A stretch of DNA of 64,000 bases from Geomobilibacter sp964431365 (GTDB lineage Bacteria > Desulfobacterota > Desulfuromonadia > Geobacterales > DSM-12255): contig CAYSJJ010000001.1 in NCBI GenBank assembly GCA_964431365.1, forward strand, positions 55,292-119,291. The letters are read 5' to 3'. This document shows positions 10,188-17,541 of the stretch, one piece after another (position 1 is the first letter of the stretch; every line of letters begins with the position of its first letter). The position numbers were made by a program, and so were the translations under genes. The notes below the pieces were generated by a model that saw only the letters and a list, made by a program, of their open reading frames with translations, was not told the origin of the DNA and did not search any database.

Positions 10188-10250
10188 AACCCCTCCAAAC
10201 TTCCCCCTTGATAAGGACACTCTGGGGTCTAAGGGGGACCGAGGGGGTTA
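10188..10250 (-). repeat. G/C-run hairpin in the kinase-regulator spacer
   Basis: This segment folds as AACCCC...CCCCCTT against AAGGGGG...GGGGGTT and reaches into the stop codon of the kinase gene. Similar CCCCTCC/GGAGGGG-type elements occur at 13100-13180 and 63120-63163. It could slow decay or reduce readthrough between the two cistrons. Confidence 0.5.
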
Positions 10251-11675
10251 GGTTTGGGTTTGTTCTCCCGGCAGGGCCACCGTGAAGGTGGTGCCGACCC
10301 CGACGCTGCTGTCGACGGTGATCTCGCCGCCGTGCTCCCTGATGATCCGCTCGGTGATGGCGAGCCCCAGGCCGATGCCGGCCTCCTTGCTGGTGAAGTA
10401 GGGCTGGAAGATCTTCTCCCGGTCCTCCGGGGGGATGCCGACCCCCTGGTCCCCGAAGGTGAGCCGGAACAGCCGTTCGTCGGGGGAGTAGGCGGCGCCG
10501 ATGGTGATCGTCCCACCATCGGGCATGGCCTGGGCCGCGTTGGTGATGAAGTTCGTGATGCAGTTGCGCATCAGCTCCGGGTCGACCCAGAGCGGCGGCA
10601 GGTCGGCCGGGATGTTGGAGACGAGCCAGATCCTCTGCTCGGCGAGCTTTGCCTCCAGGAGGACGAGCGCCTTGGTCACGATCTCCTGGTACGGCACGAC
10701 CATCCGGCGGAGCTTGAGGGGGCGGCCGTAGTTCATGAAGTTCAGCACCATGTAGTTGGCCTTGCGGACCTCCTCCTTGATGTTGTCGGCAATGGCCGAC
10801 AGCTCCTGGCTCCGCTCCGGGCAGTCGCTCCGGAACTCCTCCTTCAGGTGGTCGATGGCCAGACTGATATAGTTGAGGGGGTTCCTGATCTCGTGGGCGA
10901 TGCCCGATGCCAGCTGTCCCACCTTGGAGAGGTGCTCGGCCTCGTTCAGCCGCTGCTCCAGGTTCTGCCGCTCCCGGAGCTGTTCCACCATCTCGTTGCA
11001 GCTGCTGGCCAGTTCGCCGATCTCGTCGGTCCCCTCCACCGGGAAGGAAACGGTCAGGTCGCCCCCCGCCACCTTCTTGACACCGTCCACCAGCCGGTGG
11101 ATCGGTTCCGTGTAGCGTCTGGCCAGGAACACGCTGACGGTGATCCCCAGCAGGAAGACCACGATGGTGCCGAGGAGCCGCCGCAGGAAGTTGGCGTGCT
11201 GGATGTCGCGGATATTGTCCAGGAGCAGGTTGATCTGGATGTAGCCGAGCTGCTCGTCGCCGACGATGACCGGCACCGTCAGGTTGTACGGCTTGAGGGA
11301 GATGCCGGCGGCCGACGGCCGGTGGCCGGGCGTGGCCTTGAGCCCCTTCTCCATCTTGTGCACGTCGCGGCGCTTGCCGACCTTGGCCGGGTCGGAGGAG
11401 TCGATGATCTCCCCCTCGTTGTTGATGATGTTGATCTCGTTGATCCCCTTGGCCCGGGCCTGCTTCATGTATTCGGTCAGGCGGGAGGTCTGGGTGTCGT
11501 CCTCGGAGGTGAGGTCCTCCACGCTCATCTGGATCGCCTTGGAGACCTCGGTGGAGCTGTCCTGGATCTCCTGGACCAGGTCGTTCTGGCTGAACTGGTT
11601 CAGGGTGAAGAGGATGAAGACGGCGATGATCAGCAGCGTGAGCATGATGATCACCAGCTTGGCGGTCAGTTTCAT
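10248..11675 (-). CDS. Membrane sensor histidine kinase
   Basis: This 475-residue kinase has a transmembrane helix at about 5-25, a periplasmic sensing domain (about 30-165) ending near YIQINLLLDNI, a second membrane helix (166-186), a HAMP domain (187-240) and a HisKA domain with the phosphorylated histidine H261 in ASGIAHEIRNPLNY. The catalytic domain has the N box NFITNAAQAMPDGG, the G1 box DQGVGIPPED and G2 GIGLGLAI. It probably phosphorylates the sigma-54 regulator encoded just downstream. The signal is unknown. A family B repeat lies just upstream, so the promoter is in or next to that element. Confidence 0.93.
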   Translation of the reverse strand: MKLTAKLVIIMLTLLIIAVFILFTLNQFSQNDLVQEIQDSSTEVSKAIQMSVEDLTSEDDTQTSRLTEYMKQARAKGINEINIINNEGEIIDSSDPAKVGKRRDVHKMEKGLKATPGHRPSAAGISLKPYNLTVPVIVGDEQLGYIQINLLLDNIRDIQHANFLRRLLGTIVVFLLGITVSVFLARRYTEPIHRLVDGVKKVAGGDLTVSFPVEGTDEIGELASSCNEMVEQLRERQNLEQRLNEAEHLSKVGQLASGIAHEIRNPLNYISLAIDHLKEEFRSDCPERSQELSAIADNIKEEVRKANYMVLNFMNYGRPLKLRRMVVPYQEIVTKALVLLEAKLAEQRIWLVSNIPADLPPLWVDPELMRNCITNFITNAAQAMPDGGTITIGAAYSPDERLFRLTFGDQGVGIPPEDREKIFQPYFTSKEAGIGLGLAITERIIREHGGEITVDSSVGVGTTFTVALPGEQTQT

Positions 11676-11689
11676 TAGTATCCTATGGC

Positions 11690-11808
11690 GGTTGCTGAAA
11701 AACGGCCATCTCGCCGCCGTCCTCGCTCGCTTCCTTGTGCGGCGTAGCGATGCTACGCCTCCGCGGAGCTCGCTGCGGGTGCGACGATCTGACCATTTTT
11801 GAGCAACC
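11690..11808 (+). repeat. Family B repeat, copy 2
   Basis: A 119-bp copy with both ends intact (GGTTGCTGAAAAACGGCC and ATTTTTGAGCAACC) and a central GGCGTAGC-GAT-GCTACGCC hairpin. Unlike most copies it is not behind a stop codon; it lies in the divergent region between the kinase gene and hypA, 14 nt from the kinase start. Confidence 0.9.
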
Positions 11809-11955
11809 TCGGTGTTTCAGCATCCTTAAAGCGGCGTCTGGCGGCGAAAGTATACACCACCCCCGGCGGGCAGACAAGCGGCATGGGGGGAGCAACGTAT
11901 ACAGTTCATTTCCGCCGTGGTTTCTGGTACGATGCCGCATCGGAAAGGGGCCAGC

Positions 11956-12288
11956 ATGCACGAGATGTCCATTACCCAGAGCATCGTGGAGATCTGCGAG
12001 GAGCACGCCGGAGGTCGGCGCGTCCGTTCGGTTACCCTGGAGATCGGCGAGCTCTCCGGCGTGGTGCCTGATGCGGTGGAGTTCTGCTTCGCCGCCTGCA
12101 CCCGGGACACGCTTCTGGACGGAGCTCTGCTGACCATCGACCAGATACCGGGGCGGGCGCTCTGCACGGGGTGTCAGACCGAGGTCCCGGTGCACGCCTA
12201 CTACGATCCCTGTCCGGCCTGCGGCAGCTACGGCCTTGCCATCCGCAGCGGCGAAGAGCTGCGGGTCAAAGAACTGGAGGTAGACTAG
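11956..12288 (+). CDS. hypA: Hydrogenase nickel insertion protein HypA
   Basis: This 110-residue protein delivers nickel to [NiFe] hydrogenase precursors together with HypB. The N-terminus MHE supplies the nickel ligands (backbone and His2), and the zinc site is C70-x2-C73 and C86-x2-C89. GGAAAGGGG precedes this ATG, whereas an upstream in-frame start would bury the essential MHE end, so the start is well supported. It opens the hypABFCD cluster, with hypB following 2 bp after its stop. The likely client is the Hox enzyme about 29 kb away. Confidence 0.95.
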   Translation: MHEMSITQSIVEICEEHAGGRRVRSVTLEIGELSGVVPDAVEFCFAACTRDTLLDGALLTIDQIPGRALCTGCQTEVPVHAYYDPCPACGSYGLAIRSGEELRVKELEVD

Positions 12289-12290
12289 CC

Positions 12291-13085
12291 ATGTGCACCA
12301 CCTGCGGCTGCGGGCCGCATGACCATCACCACGATCATGATCACGACCATTCCCGCGGGCACCATCACCACGGTCACGCCCACCATCACCACCACGATGA
12401 ACCCTCTTCCGCAGGCCGCGAAAAGATCGCCGTCGAGACCGACATCCTGGCCAAGAACAACCGGCTGGCAGCCGCCAACCGGCATCTGTTCCGGGAAAAG
12501 GGGCTCTTCGTACTGAACCTGGTCAGTTCGCCCGGCTCCGGCAAGACCACCATCCTGGAGCGGACCCTGTCCGACCTGGCGGGGAGAAGCCGCTGCGCGG
12601 TCATCGAGGGTGACCAGCAGACCGACAACGACGCCCGGCGGATCGCCGCCACAGGCGTAGCGGTGAAGCAGATCAATACCGGCGCCGGCTGCCACCTGGA
12701 CGCCCACATGGTTGCCCACGCGGTGGACGAATTCCCGCTGGACGAACTGGAGCTCCTCTTCATCGAGAACGTGGGGAACCTGGTCTGCCCGGCCTCCTTC
12801 GACCTGGGCGAACACCACAAGGTGGTGGTCCTCTCGGTCACCGAGGGGGAGGACAAACCGCTCAAGTACCCCCAGATGTTCCACGCGGCCGACGTGATGC
12901 TGCTCAACAAGGTCGACCTCCTTCCCCACCTGGATTTCGACGTGGAGCGATGCTGCGAATTCGCCCGGCAGGTCAGCCCCGGCATCCGGATCTTCCGGCT
13001 CTCCAGCCGGACCGGCGAGGGTATGGACGCCTGGTACGCCTGGCTGCAGGAAAGGCAGGCAGCGACAACGGCAAAGAACGGCTGA
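12291..13085 (+). CDS. hypB: Hydrogenase nickel incorporation GTPase HypB
   Basis: This 264-residue GTPase powers nickel insertion in [NiFe] hydrogenase maturation. It starts with the high-affinity nickel motif CTTCGCG (Cys 2, 5 and 7) and a striking His-rich tail of 17 histidines within residues 10-35, which probably stores nickel. The P-loop is SSPGSGKTT (about 79-87), with IEGDQQTDNDA as the switch region and LLNKVDLLP as the NKxD specificity motif. It follows hypA by 2 bp. The His-rich stretch is made from CAT/CAC runs and could vary in length by slippage. Confidence 0.95.
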   Translation: MCTTCGCGPHDHHHDHDHDHSRGHHHHGHAHHHHHDEPSSAGREKIAVETDILAKNNRLAAANRHLFREKGLFVLNLVSSPGSGKTTILERTLSDLAGRSRCAVIEGDQQTDNDARRIAATGVAVKQINTGAGCHLDAHMVAHAVDEFPLDELELLFIENVGNLVCPASFDLGEHHKVVVLSVTEGEDKPLKYPQMFHAADVMLLNKVDLLPHLDFDVERCCEFARQVSPGIRIFRLSSRTGEGMDAWYAWLQERQAATTAKNG

Positions 13086-13099
13086 TAGTAACGTCGAAA

Positions 13100-13180
13100 G
13101 CCCCCACCCCTGCCCTCCCCCTCCTGGGGAGGGAGACAAACCTCCTCCCCCAAGCGGGGGGAGGTCGGGAGGGGGGTGAT
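13100..13180. repeat. C/G-run inverted repeat between hypB and hypF
   Basis: The 134-bp gap between hypB and hypF is filled by runs such as CCCCACCCCTGCC, CCTCCTGGGGAGGGAG and CGGGGGGAGGTCGGGAGG, which can form two hairpins. It resembles the segments at 10188-10250 and 63120-63163. It encodes nothing recognisable and breaks the otherwise tight hyp operon. Confidence 0.55.
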
Positions 13181-13219
13181 GTTAGGAATGATAACGGTAC
13201 CTCCTTACCCGGTTCACAG

Positions 13220-15535
13220 ATGATCAAACGGCTGCGCATAGAGATCGAAGGGATCGTCCAGGGGGTCGGGTTCCGTCCCTTCGTGTACCGCCAGGCCTGC
13301 AGCAGGCGGCTGGCCGGATCCGTGCGGAACACTCCCCTGGGGGTGGTGATCGAGGTGGAGGGGGAAGAGGCGCTGCTTCGGGAGTTCGTTGCCGCCCTGG
13401 AACGGGAGGCCCCCCCCCTGGCGAGCATCACCGCCTTCCGCCCACTGGAGATCGCCACCTGCGGCGGACGGGAGTTCGTCATCGCGGAGAGTGGCACCGG
13501 GATAGCGGCCGCCCAGGTCGCCCCGGACGCGGACGTCTGCCCCGACTGCCTGCGGGAGCTCTTCGACCCGGCGGACCGGCGGTACCGCTATCCGTTCATC
13601 AACTGCACCAACTGCGGCCCCCGATACTCCATCATCACGGCCGTTCCCTACGACCGCCCCTCCACCACCATGGCCCCGTTCCCCATGTGCACGGCCTGCC
13701 GGCGCGAGTACGAGGACCCGTCCGACCGCCGGTTCCATGCCCAGCCCAACGCCTGCCCGGTCTGCGGACCGCATCTGCGGCTGCTGGACGGCTCGGGGAG
13801 GCGGGTGGCCGGCGATCCCGTCACCACGGCCATCGGACTGCTCCGGGAGGGACGAATCCTGGCAATCAAGGGGACCGGCGGGTTCCACCTGGCCGTGGAT
13901 GCCGGCAATCCGGAGGCCGTGGCCGAACTCCGCCGCCGCAAGCAGCGTGACGAGAAGCCGTTCGCGCTCATGGCCTTCGACCTTGAGCGGATCAGGGGCT
14001 TTGCCGAACCGACGGCCATGGAGGAGCGGCTCCTGGCCGGCCCGGAACGGCCGATCGTGCTGATTAGAAAGCTGGCTCAGGACCCAAGAGGGCCTAAAGG
14101 TTCGGGGCTCGGGGCTGGGAATAGCCCCATAGCCCCGCTGGTGGCGCCGGCCAACGGCTACTACGGGGTGATGCTCCCCTCGACGCCGCTCCACTACCTG
14201 CTGCTCCGGGAGACCTTTCCGGCCTTGGTCATGACCAGCGCCAACGTCTCCGACGAGCCGATCGTCCACCGAGACCAGGAGGCCCTGGCCACCCTGGCAG
14301 GGATCGCCGACGCGTTCCTGACCCATGACCGGGCCATCCATACCCGGGAGGACGATGCGGTGATCAGGGTCTTCCGGGGGGGGCCGCTCTTTCTCCGCCG
14401 CTCCCGCGGCTACGTCCCCCGCGGTGTGCAGCTGCCGGCCACGCAGCGCTCCGTGCTGGCAGTGGGGGGGGAGCTGAAGAGCGCCGCCTGCCTGACCCGG
14501 GGGGACCGGGCCTTTCTGACCCAGCACGTGGGGGACCTGAAGAACGCGGCGACCTTCGCCTCCCTGGAGGAGGTGATCGGCCACCTGCAGCGGCTCCTGG
14601 AGATCGAGCCGGTCGTGGTGGCCCACGATCTCCACCCCGACTACCATTCGACCCTCCACGCCGCCGCCATCGCCGGCCTTCCCAAGGTGGTGGTCCAGCA
14701 CCACCACGCCCATCTGGCGTCCTGCATGGCCGAGAACCGCCTGGAAGGGGATACCCTGGGGGTGATCTTCGACGGCATGGGGTATGGCCTGGATGGCACG
14801 GCCTGGGGGGGGGAGTTCCTCCTGGGGGGATACCGGACGTTCAGGAGGGTCGGTTTCATGAGGCCGGTGCCGATGCCGGGGGGGGATGCGGCGGCCCGTG
14901 AGCCGTTCCGGATGGCCATCTCCTGGCTCCGGGAGGCACGGGGCGACTCCCTGTTCCAGCTCCCGCTCGACTGCTTCCGGCATCTGGGGAGCCAGGAGCG
15001 GAAGCTTTTCCTCCGGATGCTGGAGCGCGGGGTGAATTCCCCGCTCACCAGCAGCTGCGGCCGCCTCTTCGACGGGGTGGCGGCGCTCCTCGGTCTGCGG
15101 AGCCATGCGAGCTACGAGGGGCAGGCGGCCATCGAACTGGAAGGGATTGCCGAGCACGGGACGGTGCGGGCGGCGTACCCCTTTGCGATCACCCGGGACG
15201 GGGAGGGGCGGCAGCTGGACCTGCGCCCCCTGATCTCCGTCATCGTGGAGGAGGTGCTGGGGGGGGTGCCGCCAGCGGACATCGCCGCCACCTTCCACCA
15301 CTCCCTGGCGTTGGCGGTGGCCGCCGTCTGCCGGGCGATCCGCAGCGAACAGGGTTGCGGCCGGGTTGCCCTCTCCGGCGGGGTGTTCCAGAACCGCCTC
15401 CTCACCGAGGGGGTGGCGGCGTTTCTGGAGCAGGACGGCTTCACGGTGTTCACCCAGCGGCTGGTCCCCCCCAATGACGGGGGGCTGGCCCTTGGACAGG
15501 CGGTCATAGCGGGAAGGAGTTATTTATGTGCGTAG
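13220..15535 (+). CDS. hypF: Carbamoyltransferase HypF (hydrogenase CN ligand synthesis)
   Basis: This 771-residue enzyme converts carbamoyl phosphate and ATP to a carbamoyl adenylate and passes the carbamoyl group to HypE for making the cyanide ligands of the NiFe centre. Domains in order: acylphosphatase (about 4-92, GVGFRPFVYR), two zinc fingers (CPDC...CTNC, CTAC...CPVC; about 107-190), a YrdC-like domain (200-390) and a Kae1-like domain (400-770) with HHHAHLASCMAEN and DGMGYGLDGTAWGGEF. An insertion of about 16 residues, coded by a palindromic GC-rich segment near 14085-14137, interrupts the YrdC region in frame. The start is the ATG of MIKRLRIEIEG; a longer frame upstream overlaps hypB. 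Confidence 0.93.
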   Translation: MIKRLRIEIEGIVQGVGFRPFVYRQACSRRLAGSVRNTPLGVVIEVEGEEALLREFVAALEREAPPLASITAFRPLEIATCGGREFVIAESGTGIAAAQVAPDADVCPDCLRELFDPADRRYRYPFINCTNCGPRYSIITAVPYDRPSTTMAPFPMCTACRREYEDPSDRRFHAQPNACPVCGPHLRLLDGSGRRVAGDPVTTAIGLLREGRILAIKGTGGFHLAVDAGNPEAVAELRRRKQRDEKPFALMAFDLERIRGFAEPTAMEERLLAGPERPIVLIRKLAQDPRGPKGSGLGAGNSPIAPLVAPANGYYGVMLPSTPLHYLLLRETFPALVMTSANVSDEPIVHRDQEALATLAGIADAFLTHDRAIHTREDDAVIRVFRGGPLFLRRSRGYVPRGVQLPATQRSVLAVGGELKSAACLTRGDRAFLTQHVGDLKNAATFASLEEVIGHLQRLLEIEPVVVAHDLHPDYHSTLHAAAIAGLPKVVVQHHHAHLASCMAENRLEGDTLGVIFDGMGYGLDGTAWGGEFLLGGYRTFRRVGFMRPVPMPGGDAAAREPFRMAISWLREARGDSLFQLPLDCFRHLGSQERKLFLRMLERGVNSPLTSSCGRLFDGVAALLGLRSHASYEGQAAIELEGIAEHGTVRAAYPFAITRDGEGRQLDLRPLISVIVEEVLGGVPPADIAATFHHSLALAVAAVCRAIRSEQGCGRVALSGGVFQNRLLTEGVAAFLEQDGFTVFTQRLVPPNDGGLALGQAVIAGRSYLCA

Positions 15536-15756
15536 GGGTGCCGATGCAGGTGGTGAGCATCGACGGAAGCGATGCCGTGGCGGAGATCGACGGCGTCAGG
15601 CGGCAGGCGAGCCTCATGCTCCTGGCCGACGAGGTGCAGGTGGGGGATTTCGTCATCGTCCATGCCGGCTTCGCCATTTCCCGGCTGGATGAGGAGGAGG
15701 CGCGGGAGACGCTGGCGATGATGCGCGAGATCTTCTCGCCGGAGGATATGCAGTGA
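15526..15756 (+). CDS. hypC: Hydrogenase assembly chaperone HypC
   Basis: This 76-residue chaperone has the invariant N-terminus MCVGVP with the essential Cys2, which binds the Fe(CN)2CO unit together with HypD and later escorts the hydrogenase large subunit. It overlaps the end of hypF by 10 bp and its TGA overlaps the GTG start of hypD, so the three are translated as a coupled unit. Length is typical (about 75-90 residues). Confidence 0.95.
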   Translation: MCVGVPMQVVSIDGSDAVAEIDGVRRQASLMLLADEVQVGDFVIVHAGFAISRLDEEEARETLAMMREIFSPEDMQ

Positions 15757-16844
15757 ATTACCAGGACGACTTCAGGAACCGGGAGCTGGTGCTGGGGCTG
15801 GCCGGGGAGCTGAAACGTCTGGTGGCGGGGAGCAGCCGGACCCTCACCTTCATGGAGGTCTGCGGCACCCATACCATGGCCATCTACCAGTTCGGCCTGC
15901 GCGGCCTCCTGCCGCCGCAGGTGCGGCTGATTTCCGGTCCCGGCTGCCCGGTCTGCGTCACGCCGGTGGGGTACGTGGACCAGGCGGTGGCCTACAGCAA
16001 TCAGCCGGACACCATCGTCGCCACCTTCGGCGACATGGTGCGGGTGCCTGGTTCGTCGTCGTCCCTCCTGGCCGAGCGGGCCAAAGGCGCCGACATCCGG
16101 ATCGTCTACTCCCCCCTGGATGCCGTCGGACTGGCCGCGGCCAATCCGGGCAAGCGGGTGATCTTCCTCGGGGTCGGTTTCGAGACCACGGCGCCGACCA
16201 TTGCCGGCAGCATCCTGACTGCCAGCGCCAAGGGGCTCGACAACTACTTTGTCCTGACCGCCCACAAGACCATGCCGGCACCGATGCGGGTCCTGTCGGC
16301 CGACCCGGAGCTGGCCCTGGACGGCTACCTCTGCCCGGCCCACGTGAGCGCCATTGTCGGCGCCGACACCTACCGGTTCCTGGCCGACGAGTTCGGCCTC
16401 GCCTGCGTGGTCACCGGCTTCGAGCCGGCCGACGTGCTGCAGGGGGTGATCATGCTGGTCCGCCAGGTGCTGGCGGGGGAAAGCCGGGTGGAGATCCAGT
16501 ACAGCCGGGTGGTTTCGTGGGAAGGGAACAGGAAGGCGCTTTCCGTCATGGGGGAGGTGCTCACCCCCTGCGATGCCGACTGGCGGGGGATCGGCACCAT
16601 CCCCGGGAGCGGGCTGGCCATCAACGACCGGTATGCCTCGTTCGACCCGCTGCGGGTCATGCCGGTGAAGGTGGAGCCGCCCCGCGAGCCGTCAGGCTGC
16701 TGCTGCGGGGAGATCCTGAAGGGGAAGATCGCGCCGCTGGACTGCCCGCTGTTCGGCACCGTCTGCACGCCGGAGGAGCCGGTGGGTGCCTGCATGGTCT
16801 CCAGCGAGGGGACCTGCGCCGCAGCCTATAAATACGGACAGTGA
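15753..16844 (+). CDS. hypD: Hydrogenase maturation iron-sulfur protein HypD
   Basis: This 363-residue protein is the scaffold on which the Fe(CN)2CO group is built, carrying a [4Fe-4S] cluster. Conserved motifs are FMEVCGTHT (near residue 30-38), GPGCPVCVTP (near 64-73), and a C-terminal cysteine-rich region SGCCCGEILKG...C...FGTVCTPEEPVGACMVSSEGTCAA. It begins with GTG that overlaps the hypC stop codon. The expected next gene, hypE, does not follow; a family B repeat begins one base after the stop and then comes the HU region. Confidence 0.95.
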   Translation: MNYQDDFRNRELVLGLAGELKRLVAGSSRTLTFMEVCGTHTMAIYQFGLRGLLPPQVRLISGPGCPVCVTPVGYVDQAVAYSNQPDTIVATFGDMVRVPGSSSSLLAERAKGADIRIVYSPLDAVGLAAANPGKRVIFLGVGFETTAPTIAGSILTASAKGLDNYFVLTAHKTMPAPMRVLSADPELALDGYLCPAHVSAIVGADTYRFLADEFGLACVVTGFEPADVLQGVIMLVRQVLAGESRVEIQYSRVVSWEGNRKALSVMGEVLTPCDADWRGIGTIPGSGLAINDRYASFDPLRVMPVKVEPPREPSGCCCGEILKGKIAPLDCPLFGTVCTPEEPVGACMVSSEGTCAAAYKYGQ

Positions 16845-16845
16845 C

Positions 16846-16985
16846 GGTTGCTGAAAAACAGCCATCTCGCCGCCGTCCTCGCAAGCCGCCTTGTGCGGCG
16901 TAGCGCTGTTTATGCCCGATGTGTGGGTACTACGCCTCCGCGGGGCTTTCTGCGGGTGCGACGATCTGGCTATTTTTGATCAACC
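16846..16985 (+). repeat. Family B repeat, copy 3 (loop-extended)
   Basis: A 140-bp copy starting 1 nt after the hypD stop codon. It carries an extra stretch of about 22 bp (TTTATGCCCGATGTGTGGGTAC) within the loop of the central GGCGTAGC/CTACGCC hairpin. A closely related extension occurs in copy 6 at 54400-54539. Confidence 0.9.
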
Positions 16986-17025
16986 TGAGATTTAGGGCTG
17001 GGGCACGCTGAAAGAGACCTCAGCG

Positions 17026-17047
17026 TTTCTCTGCGTACTCTGCGGTG
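17026..17047. repeat. Short CTCTGCG dispersed repeat end
   Basis: The sequence TTTCTCTGCGTACTCTGCGG matches the ends of an inverted-repeat element seen at 26346-26476, apart from single differences. It is a single copy without its partner arm. Confidence 0.5.
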
Positions 17048-17062
17048 TAAGTTTTTCGCAAT

Positions 17063-17096
17063 AAAAAAACCCCCGCCGGTTGGCGGGGGTTTTTCA
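17063..17096 (-). terminator. Rho-independent terminator of the HU gene
   Basis: CCCCCGCC GGTT GGCGGGGG forms an 8-bp GC stem with an A run on one side and a T run on the other, so it can stop transcription in both directions. It lies about 50 bp past the HU stop codon. Confidence 0.85.
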
Positions 17097-17143
17097 TATT
17101 GATACAAGGTCCGTGACTGCCGGCAGAAAATAGCAGCGACTGC

Positions 17144-17428
17144 TTACTTCTTCTTGGAGGTAACCGTGTCCTTGAGGGCCTTGCCCGGACGGAACTTGGG
17201 AACCTTTGCGGCGGCAATCTTGATCTCTTTGCCAGTCTGGGGGTTGCGGCCGGTACGGGCCTTGCGGGTAGCGACTTCGAAGCTGCCGAAGCCGACGAGT
17301 GTGACCCGGTCACCTTTCTTCAGCGCATCGCTCACAGCGGAGATGAAGCCGTTCACGGCCTTCTCTGCAGCGGCTTTGGTAAGGCTGGCGGATTTGGCGA
17401 CTGAATCGATGAGTTCTGCTTTAGTCAT
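17144..17428 (-). CDS. hup: HU-family histone-like DNA-binding protein
   Basis: This 94-residue protein is a standard HU: two N-terminal helices (MTKAELIDSVAKSASLTKAAAEKAVNGF), the strand VTLVGFGSFEV, and the DNA-binding arm with ARTGRNPQTGKEI. It bends and wraps DNA in the nucleoid. The ATG has a strong AGGGAGGT site, so the longer frame upstream is not used. The upstream region is very AT-rich (17450-17520), fitting a strong promoter. The C-terminal lysine tail TSKKK is usual. Confidence 0.95.
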   Translation of the reverse strand: MTKAELIDSVAKSASLTKAAAEKAVNGFISAVSDALKKGDRVTLVGFGSFEVATRKARTGRNPQTGKEIKIAAAKVPKFRPGKALKDTVTSKKK

Positions 17429-17541
17429 ACGATACCTCCCTGATTTGTGAAAGTTTTTCAAACTATAGACATAATTTTCGGCATTGCAAGGAATTATTTT
17501 AAAGAAATAATTTTTTTTAAGGCCGCGAAGCCCCGCCAAAT

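Noticed and set aside
13214..15301. Long minus-strand frame opposite hypF
   Set aside because: Shadow of hypF; no family features, and it ends at arbitrary points.
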